Assembly (NCBI GenBank): GCA_033032175.1
Contig: CM065322.1
Coordinates: 4,526,001 to 4,590,000, forward strand
DNA from: Saturnia japonica
Taxonomy: Eukaryota > Arthropoda > Insecta > Lepidoptera > Saturniidae
Direction of reading: 5' to 3'
Length of the DNA stretch: 64,000 bases
The translations under genes and the position numbers were made by a program. The notes beneath the pieces are model-generated. The model saw only the letters and a program-made list of their open reading frames with translations, made no database searches and had not been told where the DNA came from. Positions 24,901 to 36,900 of this stretch are shown here, in pieces; position 1 is the first letter of the stretch; each line of letters begins with the position of its first letter.

Positions 24901-27900
24901 CAAATATTCTGCATAACTACATATAATAAACAAATTTTTAAGTGACAGATAAATACTCTAATTAAAAGTAAAAAAAATAAAAAATTTTTAGGTAATATTT
25001 CTTGAGGCCCGTTATAAATAAAAAATGTTAAAAGTGGATTTTCGAGCGAAGTGTCACTAACGCGGATTCTGTAGAGTCACTGACGCTTTATCAGTGACGC
25101 GGCGTCAGAGAGGCATGATGACTTTGGATATCTGCGATAGACATACAGCCATACCGCCTTCGCCGCATTGACCTGATTTCAAGCCCTGTTACTGCTACGC
25201 ACGTGTATTTTGAAGACATTAATGAAATACTTTAATAAAATAGCATCTGTTGAGAGGTTTACCGAAGAAGAAGAAGAAACTTTAATTCCATTGCTGTGCA
25301 ACATCCATTAATTTAATATTTAAGAATGGAAAATTACAATTTTTTTGGAAATAAAAGCTCTTTCTTAACTGAGATAGCATCGAAATAAAAGATTATATTT
25401 CTCATCTTGCTCTTCTTTATGCAATTACAGTAGATTCATAACATACGTTATAATTTCATATAAACTATTGAGAGATCAGTTCAGACTGGTACGGCAAAGG
25501 CGGTAATACTGTACGTCTGTCGCGGATATCCAAAGTTATCAAAGCATCTATGACGCCGCGTCACTGATGAAGCGTCAGTGACTCCACGCTGCGTTCGTGA
25601 CCCTTCGCTCGAAAGTCCACCTCAAGAGTGAAATTCTGTCGATGTTATATTAACTGTTATGGTATGTAGATATTTAACATAAAATGTTTTACTACTAATA
25701 TTTATAACTGAACGTGCAATATTCATAAATCTTCATGTCTTTTATAAGGTTAACGAATTAATAAAGTCTCTTGATGGAAATTTAATTTGTATAAAGACAT
25801 TGCAAGTATTGATATTTATCTAACGTACTTATACTAAATTAAGTTGATTATAAGGTGAAAGGTTAATTATGTATATTGTGCAGTTTTTACCAAAAGAATA
25901 AATTGGTATTATAGAATAGGTTAAGTTTACGTGTATGTGTACATATAAATATATGCATCTAAAAAACAGAAAATTAAATAATAAAAAAGTTAAATAAATA
26001 TACATTCGAATAGAGTAACCTCCGTCTTTCTTTTAAGTCTGTTAAAAAAACTACTAATTACAGAAATAAAGGATATCACTATGAGTGAATCTAAAACTAC
26101 TAGTGCACATCAAATTAATAATTAAAAAAAATAACAATAATAATCACAAAAAAAACATTAGTGTTTTTATCTTAATACAAATTTATTTAACTGCAGAAAA
26201 CTAGTTTTGATTATAAATATACCCTTCATAGTTAAATACGAAATACTATCAGAGGTCTAGGTTATTATATAATATTAAACATGATTCAAACCTACCGGAA
26301 TTTATCCCCATAGCCTGTTTATCCACAGCGGGATTGGAACTGCTCTTCATAACTGGATGCACTTGTATGTTCTGGCCAGTGTGCGGAGTGCTCAGACTCT
26401 TGCTGTGATTGGGAGTGAGGGTAGCCCGTTGATGGCTCGAGGAGCTGGATAAACCGGTGTGCAGCCTTACAGAGCCAGATTCCTGGCTGCGCTCGGACTG
26501 AGCATCTTGATTTTCGCTGGCCGATGAACCTTCATCGTCTTCGTCACTTGATGATGAACTGGATAATTTATTTTTCTACTATCAGTTGTCAATTTTTAAG
26601 TCATGTTGTTTAAGTCAAGGATGTACGGGGTGTCGTATTATATCTATAGATCCGAGATGGCCAAGCCAGCCTCACCTTCACGTGGTGCACACTACTGAGT
26701 AACGAAAGAGATAAGTGCGATAGCAGAGGGGAATTATACTGTGCTTACCATCACGGACAGTACCGTCATTTTATTGAGCTAAAAAAAATTGCTCCAAGTT
26801 CTTGAATAAAAAGACCATCAACCAATATTTCAGACAATACTGTGTAAAAAATTAAGATTTCAATAAATGATGTCCCACTTCTGAGATATGAGTTGTTTCA
26901 AAGGGAATTTACTACCCTAAACGCCGAGGTGACCATAGATTTTATTTTTAAATTTTTGTGGTTTTGAACTGTATTTTTGTGTTATGTCTGGTAGTTCCAG
27001 AGGTTAACGCGTTCAAATAAAAAAACAATCTCTTGAGGTTTATAATATAGATCATAAAATATAGATTATAATTAATGTAACCTATCTAATCGTATATTCT
27101 TGCAGCTATCATCAGGATCAGATATGCTGATGCCGGGCTTCACTGAACTGGCGCTGTTTAACGAACTTGTGCTTCTGGAAGGAAAGGACATAGATGCTTA
27201 AGTACCTAACTTTCATGATTATTTGTTTAGTGACTGTTAGTGACGATTGACTCTTGCTTTTTCAGTAAAAACAAACCATTTTCAAAAAGTTGTTAAAAGT
27301 CAAGTTTTTATCATTCAAAAAATTCAATATTTTTGTATATTTCATCAATTTCGTATATTGTTAATCTTATTTTATCATGTTTCTATGTATATTGGCAACC
27401 AACTCCGTTCATTGTCTTAATAATATTATAAGGGTTATTATTTGTGCCAATCATTTAAGGCATTTTGACAGCCTTGAAGTTGTAAGTTGACAGCAACATC
27501 AATCATGTGAGATTGTAGTCAAAAGATAAATATATAAATAAAACATGCCAGAGGTAGACGTAGATTGTCTGTTGTAAACTGAGAGGAACTTATGTTAGTT
27601 AGTGTTCCACCATATCTCTTTGCAAGATGGCTGTAGTTCCACTAAAACCTTCGGCAATCTTCTTAAATACAATCCGAATAATATCGTTAGACAAAACATA
27701 CACACACTTACGGTATATCCAATGTTTGTTGCCTGGTCAAAGCAGGGGCAGGAGGCACACATGCAACACATAATATCCGTGCATTGCATACTCCGTTGCA
27801 TGACGTCACTTGAGGTTTCGGAGAGAGAGTAAGAACACAAACTTGACCCACGTAGCCATCGCTGTTACACACCTGAAAATTATTCGATCTCGATTATGCC

Positions 27901-30900
27901 TCTAAAATCCATTCCTATCTTCCATCCATCCATTCCTGTCTGGAATATATTGTGAATAGTTAAAAAATGTATGTCAAAACTAAGTCAGGGTTGACAAACA
28001 GTTTCAATTAAAGATATGCCACGTTTATAAACAAAACTTTGATACGGATTATAGGCGTGAAAAATCTGTACTCCGTCATTTTGTACTCATGTACACACGA
28101 AATAGGCTATATAGTTCCATAATATAACAAAACAAAATTCCCTTCCGCTGGCAAAACCACAGGAACTGATGACTAGGAAAATGGCCGCAACTGGCATCCC
28201 ATCAGCTCCTGTTCGATGGCATCTTGCCGTATTTAGGCTAAAATTGATTTAAAAATTACTATTCAATCCTGCCCTAACTTATATAAAATTACAACCGACA
28301 GGGACAAAAAGGTTACAAAAAATAAAACATCGGGCGGAAGACATGTTGTATAAATGATAATGATGGCTAATTTCATCATGTCGTATTTACGTCACATAAT
28401 AATAATATACAATATCACAGGGTGCTATATTGTCAAATACTCATTTGATGATGGAGCAGTTAGATAATGTTACTAACCTCGACGTATGTGAGGATATAAC
28501 CGTAAGTACCCAGGAAAATGAGCAATTGAGGACGGCTTTGGATGATGCGATTTCAGAATTCCGATCCGTTTCTATTACCTGTAGACCACGTCTACCTCGT
28601 TTGCCTATTAATAAACGTAATATAGCGATAGTGGGAGCCCTAGATAGTTTGTTAGATCCGTATTTACGAAATAGCCAAGATCTTGTTGATACGCATTCAA
28701 TTATTTATTGTGCGGCCATCGCAGCATGCCGTATGGCTCGTGTAAAATTTTTAGACAACGATCGCATTGCATGTCCTGCTAGCGATGTACCCGCATGGCA
28801 ATTGAGGATTGAAAGGCGTATTAGCACAGCTAGGACCCTCATTGGCAAGCTAATCTGTTTCAAATCTGGTAATAACCGCCCAAGGGTCATGCGCTTTGTG
28901 AACCAGGCTTTTGTTGGGACCAACATTAGGCCCCAGGAATATATAAATTGGGTGACGGAGCGCATAGACCTCCTAAAACAGAAAGTTTATGCATGGGCAA
29001 ACCGTATTCGACGTTACAGGGAACGGGTGGATAGGTTTCATTGGAATCGCATTTTCAAAAGCGAACAAAGGAAGGTATATAGAGCTTGGGAGAGACCCAC
29101 TGATCATGTGGCTGATGGACAGCTACCAGATGCAGATGCAATGTCCACATTCTGGAAAAGTATTTGGTCAATTCCTGTTAATCACATTGAGCATGAATGG
29201 ATAAATGTTGTCAGTCGCGCATGTGAATCGATCGGAGACATGGGAGCTGTAACAATTAGCCTCTCGGACATTAGTTGCGCGATCCGTCGGACTTGTAATT
29301 GGAAAACTCTAGGACCTGATGAATTGCACAAATTTTGGTTAAAGTGGTTCCGACACTCACATCCTCTCTTGGCCACTCAGTTTCAAGATGCCCTTGAACG
29401 TGGATCTCTACCAGTTCTCTTGACCACTGGAGTCACCTTTCTGCTCCATAAGACCGGTAGTACCATGGAAGCTAAAAATTATCGACCCATTACGTGCTTA
29501 CCCACTATCTATAAGCTCCTTACATCCATTCTGGCATCAAAAATATCAGAGCACATTGATGCATACAATATTTTGGCCACCACTCAGAATGGAAGCAGGA
29601 CTGGATCTCGTGGTACTAAGGAGCTTCTCCTCATAGACATGACCGTTAATCAACAGGTCCGCCGAAACAGAAGGAATCTTTTTGCCGCCTGGATTGACTA
29701 TAAGAAGGCATATGATTCGGTGCCACATTCATGGTTGAGACGGGTGCTGGAGTTGTATAAAATTAATACAACTCTATGCACCTTTCTTAGCTCATACATG
29801 GGGCAATGGACCACAGTCCTTCGGCATCCAGGAGATGGGAGTTCTTCTGGATCGATGGACTTGATAAGGATAAAGCGAGGGATTTTTCAGGGTGACAGTC
29901 TGAGTCCTTTATGGTTTTGCTTAGCATTGAATCCACTTAGTACTGTGCTAGAGGGTTCAGGGCTAGGCTATCGACTTCGTAGAGGGAGTAAAACCATTTC
30001 TCATCTACTGTACATGGATGACCTAAAATTATTTGCACAAAAGAAACCAGACTTGATGGAGTTAGTAAAATTGACTGAGAATTTCAGTAACTCCATTAGT
30101 ATGGAGTTTGGTGTTGACAAATGCGCGGTTATTCATGTGGAACGGGGTAGGGTTGTAAACTCTAGTAGTTTACAAATTTCAGAATCAATTTCCCTCAGAT
30201 CTCTCTCCGAGGTCGAAACCTATAAATATCTTGGTATGTCGTAGTCATTGGGTATTGCTGACGGGGACATTAAACAGTCAGTGGTGGAACGTTTCTTTGG
30301 TCGCTTGAGAAAAGTACTTAATAGTCTTTTGTCAGGTGGTAACAAGGTTCGTGCCTTCAATGGTTGGGTTATGCCCTTGCTCATGTACTCCTTCGGCATA
30401 CTAAGGTGGACACAGACTGAGTTGAATGCCCTGGATGTGAGGGTCCGAAAGTTACTAACGACATATCGCATGCATCACCCGCGATCATCGGTGATGAGAT
30501 TGTACATCCCACGGAAATGTGGGGGCCGTGGCTTTCTAAATGTCAAAAACCTACACAACCGTGAGGTGTGCAATCTCAGGGAGCATTTTCTCCACATCGA
30601 GGATGTTATGCATCGCGATGTCATAGCAGTTGACAAAGGGCTCACACCGTTTTCCTTTGGAAACGAGAACTGGCGTAAACCAATAGTAATCAACACCCAA
30701 GACCGCAAGGATGTATGGAAGAGCAAGGAGCTTCACGGACGGTTCTATCGGGCTCTAAATGGGCCTGATGTAGACTTACTTGCGTCAGTAACCTGGCTAC
30801 GTTTTGGTGATCTCTTTGGGGAAACCGAAGGTTTTGTCTGTGCAATTATGGACGAAGTTATCAAGACGAATAACTACCGGAAATACATTATGAAGGATGG

Positions 30901-33900
30901 TACGATTGACATTTGTCGGGCATGCCACCGCCCAGGAGAATCACTCAGGCATGTAGTTTCCGGTTGTTCTCATCTTGCTAACGGCGAATACTTGCACAGA
31001 CATAATCAAGTAGCTAGAATTATACACCAGCAACTTGCTTTTAAATACGGCCTTGTAAGTTTTGAGGTGCCTTATTATAAATACGCACCAACACCAGTTC
31101 TCGATAACGGTCATGTTGTGCTTTACTGGGATCGGTCTATCATCACAGACAGGACTATTGTAGCCAATAAACCTGACATCGTGTTGTTGGATAGGTCTAT
31201 GCGTCGGGCAATTCTTGTTGATGTCACCATACCCCATGATGAGAACCTCGTGAAAGCTGAAAAAGATAAACTTTCAAAGTAGTTGGACTTGGCTCACGAG
31301 ATTACCGCCATGTGGGATGTGGAATCAACCATAATTGTCCCGATAGTCGTATCAGTAAATGGTCTAATAGCGAAAAGTTTCGACCACCATCTTAGGAAGT
31401 TCTCGCTTGGCTGTTGGATCAAGGGTAAGATACAGAAGGCAGTTCTTCAGGACACGGCACGAATTGTGAGGAGGTTCCTCTCTCTGGAGCCCTAGCCACC
31501 GGTAGCATGGATCTTCACCCCGCTACTGGGGATCAACTGTTTTTTTGTATTTTTTATTTTAATATTGTATTTTATATAGATATTATTGTAATTTTTTTTT
31601 TAAATATGTAAAGAATTAAATAAGCGAAATAATAATAATAATCTTTATTTCAGATAATTATAATCCATAGTTAGTTAGTACAAAATAAAACGAAAGTAAG
31701 ATCCTATACCTATTTTAGTAAACACTAATATTTTGTGACAATTTTGGTTCTTTTAATACAATGTTAAACAAAATGACCAATAATAAAGGAGTCGTACCTC
31801 CCTGCTATGGTTTTCAGGATGGAGTTGGAGCTGGCCCGCACTCTGCAGAGCAACGAGACACATTTTTGTCTGACGATGGCATGAAAGCCATTGACGTGTG
31901 CCTGTGTAAACATACCAGAAGCACTGCAGAAATGGGGCAGCCCCATTAACATCCTGAATCCATTATTATACTGGACCCGCAGCGCACTAACAGCCCTCTG
32001 AGTATAATTGGTCCACAGGCTGCACGTATAAAATACTTGGCAATAAGCTTTAAAAAGCGTTACTCTTACTTGCTCACTACAACGCGCAAACCTGCGTACC
32101 AACATGTTACATCGGACTGCCAGCGCCCTACGTTCCCTTTCAATATTCATTTGGTCATCAAGGTCATCGGTCACATAATGCCCTAGGTACTTGAACTGAT
32201 AGACCCGTATTAGCTCATTACCATTAAGTTTTATCGCGGGCACGGTTTCTGGGCATTTACCACCGTCAGCCTTAAAGACCAAGAACTCACTTTTCTTCAC
32301 ATTATATGATAGGCCATGCACCTGAGCATAGCACTCACAACACGCAAGCAGCTCTCTAAGCGCCCTAACCGTAGGGCTCAGCAGCACCATGTCGTCAGCG
32401 TAACTAATGTTGTTCACACTAACGTCATCAATGCGACATCCTATATTCTTACCACTGAGCTCAACGATCAAATCATTGATATAGAGGTTAAACAATTTTG
32501 GTGATGTTATCCCTCCCTGTCTAACCCCACACTCTAACCCATACGACACAGAGAACTTATCGGCCCATCTCACACTGTTTATATGGTTATAGTACCAATA
32601 CTGAAAAATACGCAACAGTTCCGTCGGCACTTTTCTCCCCCGCAGCTTTTCCCACAAAACATCGTAAGATACCATGTCAAAAGCTCGAGAAAGATCTAGA
32701 AAACAAGCATAAACTGGTGTTCGATAATAACATAGTGTTCATAATGCGCCCACAGTTTTCTAGTTTACCCTCTACTAAATGCACTAATAGAAATATAACT
32801 TTAATACATAAAGATAGTCGCACTGCATTAAGGTTACTCAATTCGAATGTATTTTTTAAAAGATCTTCAGCCATAACTTCTTTGTTTATGAACCGATTTA
32901 GATGATTCTTTTTTTGTTGGAAAGAGGATACCTCAATGGTTGTTCTATTTTAATTTCATTGTTATTGGACTTTCGAATTTGAAGATACGCCAGGGGACTC
33001 ATCAAAATCATTGAAGATAGTTTTCTTTTTTGTTAAAAAGTTTTGTATTTCGACATCAGCTAGTGTATATCAAAATATCGAGAGCCGATAGATTGCGGAT
33101 CTCTACGTGGTCGCTTTTTTATATAACTGTACTCTGCTTACCTTCAGTTAGAAGTTGACTGCGAACCTCCAAGAAGAAATAAGAGATCGTGAAAGAAGTC
33201 GTTTGAAGCTTTATTTTATTTTTGATTGTTTCTTACCCAAACATCAGGAGGGCACCCTTTGGGCGGTAACGTTGGTGCAGCGCACGTAAACTGCAGACCA
33301 GCTCGTGTCTTACGTATTGGAACTGGTGATAAAAATTCTGGTGCTGCCCTCTCTTGACCGTAGACAACTGGAATATCGTATTCTTACATTTTTCATTACG
33401 AGTAAAAAAATATAAGTACAAGGTGTCCAGAAAGGGTATCGGGTATTTGTTTTCGCGCTATATTCGAAACGGGGCGTCTAAAGGGTGCGGGGAGGGGTTC
33501 ATGGCGTCCGCCATTTTGTGGAGTTTTAGTCACGATGGAACAGTACTCGGGGACGCATCGCGCATTTTGCGTACGAGCGTATTATCGTAATGGTGATTCA
33601 ATAGTGACTGCTCAACGTCTCTATCGTGCGGAATATCGTACACGCCACGCGCCAAGTGACGATAGCATTAGGAAATGGATCAGGATGTTCGAGAATACAG
33701 GTGCGACAGTTAAAATTCAAAACTCTGGTCGTCCTCGTTCAGTTCGCGATGAAGAAAAAATTGAAGAAGTTGAGGCGTCGGTTCGTCAAAATCCGTCTTT
33801 ATCCATCCGAAAGCGAAGCTAAGCATTGAACATCAAAAAATCGTCTTTACATTCGATTTTAAAGAAAGACTTACATCTAAAAGCCTATAAAATTCAATTG

Positions 33901-36900
33901 GTTCAAGAATTGAAGGATACGGACTATGCTAATCGACTGAATATTGTGAACGAAATGCTGCAGCGATTTAACAACTTTAACAACATACTGTTCAGTGACG
34001 AAGCAAATTTTCACCTGAATGGTCATGTTAATAAGCAGAATTGTCGGTACTGGGCAGTGGAGAATCCGAGACGAAAGCATGAACGACCCCTGCATAGCCC
34101 AAAGGTCGTTGTTTGGGCCGCTATGTCTGCTAAAGGCATAATTGGTCCTTATTTTCATGAAGATCAACGAGGCCGAGCAATTAATGTGAATAGTGACCGT
34201 TATTGCGATATGTTGCAAAATTTTTTGGTCCCAGAGTTGCAGGAGTTTGCAGGTTAAACTCAAGAACGTGGTTCCAGCAAGATGGGGCCACTTGCCATAC
34301 CTCAAATGACTCAATGGAAGTTGTTAACGAATTATTCCCTAATAAAGTCATTTCGCGAAGGGGTAACATCAACTGGCCTCCCAGAAGCCCCGACCTTAGC
34401 CCGCTTGACTATTTTGTATGGGGATACCTTAAAAGTAAGGTTTATCAAAACAATCCGACGAATCTAACCCAGTTAAAGCAAAACATCAGGTCAGAAATGG
34501 CAGCAATATCGATAGCTATGTGTCAACGTGTTATCGCCAATCTTCGTTTCCGTTTAGAAGAGTGCCAGCAACGTAGCGGTCATCATTTGGATAACATCAT
34601 CTTTTCCAAATAATTCTCCAATTCATATGCTAATAATAAACAATAAACTTTTTTATTGCATACAAATAATTTTTGTTTCATTGAACTTACAAATACCCGA
34701 TACCCTTTCTGGACACCTTGTATTATAACCTCGCGAGGATAAATAAATACATATTTACTCATTTAAAGAATAATCTTTAAAATATTAATAAATATAAAAT
34801 TATCAATGTTACTTACAAATAAAGAAACAATAACAGTTCTTAAAATTCAATGAAAGAGAAAAATGTAGTGGATAAAGTTGTAATTAAAGTCAAAAAGATA
34901 TAATAAATCAAATTATACTATCTATCTAAAAAAATACCGTAAATATTAAACGAGACAATAAACTATGACAACATATCTATATTATATTTTCTTGGGAATT
35001 TTTATTTTTGGGAGATTTTACTTACATAATTTCTGTTTGGTCTCATTTATGAGTTCTTCCCAGCCGCTTCTCTTCTCTGCTTTTGGAAATATAATCGTTA
35101 GATTTTCAGCTCCATTTCTGAAAATTTTGATTCAAATAAATGGTATCATTTACAAAGTCACAATATAGGAATCAAGAGTTTTAAGGATAAAGTACGGAAT
35201 CAGCATATTCTTATAGTAATCAGCAAAAACGTAGTACCGTAGTATGCGCTGGTATGCTTATATTATGCATCGTGATGTAGACCATATAATAGGATTCATT
35301 ATGGACACGAGAAATCCTAAAAAAAGTCGAGCTAATCCACCAACCACCTGGATGGAAATCGTTAGGCGGGACATGACAACGATGCGCTTATACTCGGAAA
35401 TGACACACTTACGCAAAAAATGAAGTATTAGGACTAGGAGGAATGCCCCCAAAATAAATGGGAAATGGGGCACTCTAGAAAAAAAAAATGAAAGCGGAGA
35501 TTCATACCCTATATAAGTTTTCCAGTTGACGTGTTACCATCTTTTGTCGTACCATTATTTATAAAGCTCAAGACTAAGACTGAAGTAAGTAGTAAAAAGA
35601 AGTAAGACTGTGATCCGTGGCGGCCCGTGGTAAGTTTTATGATTCTATTACAGCACCCTACTTGTTTGCCCCTAACATATATGTTATTCGTGCATGGAAC
35701 TTGGTCTCAACAGAAAAGTAGATACACATACTAGCCACATGCCCGCAATAAATGAATCGAAAGGCGAAATTTGTTTTGTCTTATTTTTCATTACTACTGA
35801 TTCGCGTATCCTATGACTTTGCTCCTGGAGCAGTGGAGCAGTCGCTTCATTCATCTTATGGTTAGATATCTTCACCTTTTCTGTCCTTATAAAATACCAG
35901 CTTATTTATCTTTTCCTGCAATGCCTTACTTCCAACATGAGTTAGGCGAAAGGCAAACTTTCCTTCAAAGTGATTTTCTGACGTATTAATATCATAAAGC
36001 TCAGGATATTTTGTAAATTCGTTTGAACGCGATAATCTATGGAACTGCCAGTCACATTTGATAAATTCATTTTTGATTTTTAAGCCTATTTATTGGGGAA
36101 AGTTATATAACTTAACGCTACGATCCTAAGGAAAGAAACAGTAATGATAAACATCAAGTAATCTGGCAAGCTATAGGCAAGTACATTAAGGGAAGGATAA
36201 GGCTACACGGGTGCGTTGGCGGCGGCGCGAGGGAGAGTTGATCGAATAATTTTAAACACGGGTTAAAACTGTGGGAGCTTGCCTATGTTATCATAATTTC
36301 AAAGTACTTACGAAGTGTTTACGCTGACCTCCATATAACACAACTGGGTATCACTGTTCTGTCTCTCGGACAACTGCCGGTTGAGTGAGTGCAGCATGTC
36401 TCTCACGAGTTCCTCCAGCTGGGAGTGGTGAGTATGTAACGCTGCCACATGTTCAGATATCTGGGTGAGTGTGTTCACGTCTTCCGTCAGTGTTTCCACT
36501 TCGTGCATAATCCGCCTTAGGTTTTCATCTTTAGCTGTAATGTTTAAACTCTTATTTTTATTGTGTTAAATGCTAAGTATAGAAGAAGTAGCACAAGAAA
36601 ATTGTGTCCGACTACCATACACGTGGATAACCGGCCGTAATGCCACCCTTAGTCTTGTTGCGTTTCGGGATCAGCTAATGTATATTCAGCTGTAGAGAAG
36701 CCTGCAGGCCGACATGAGAAAAGCGATAGGCGATGGATTTCAAATCACTCGATGGATCCCGTTGTTTTAGGATTTAATAATCAGGTACAGTGCCGTAATT
36801 TTACGATGCTAAAAAAATCACACACTTCGTATTATAAAAATGAACTATTCTTATTGTTCTTACTCGACGAAAGAATTTGTTTTAAGACACGATTCTTACG

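Noticed and set aside
27595..27840. Cys-rich minus-strand frame starting MCSYSLSETSS
   Set aside because: It is the wrong frame of the ARHGEF17 exon 27712-27872. The correct frame gives VCNSDGYVGQVC and joins its neighbours in phase.
28705..31237. Minus-strand and off-frame ORFs within the R4-like element
   Set aside because: They are shadows of the reverse transcriptase frame.
35684..36060. Open minus-strand text (GKFAFRLTHVGSKALQEKI) near an ARHGEF17 exon
   Set aside because: It is flanked by repeat family C-type sequence, does not match the ARHGEF17 order, and is not needed for frame because exons 36312-36534 and 35026-35117 join directly.
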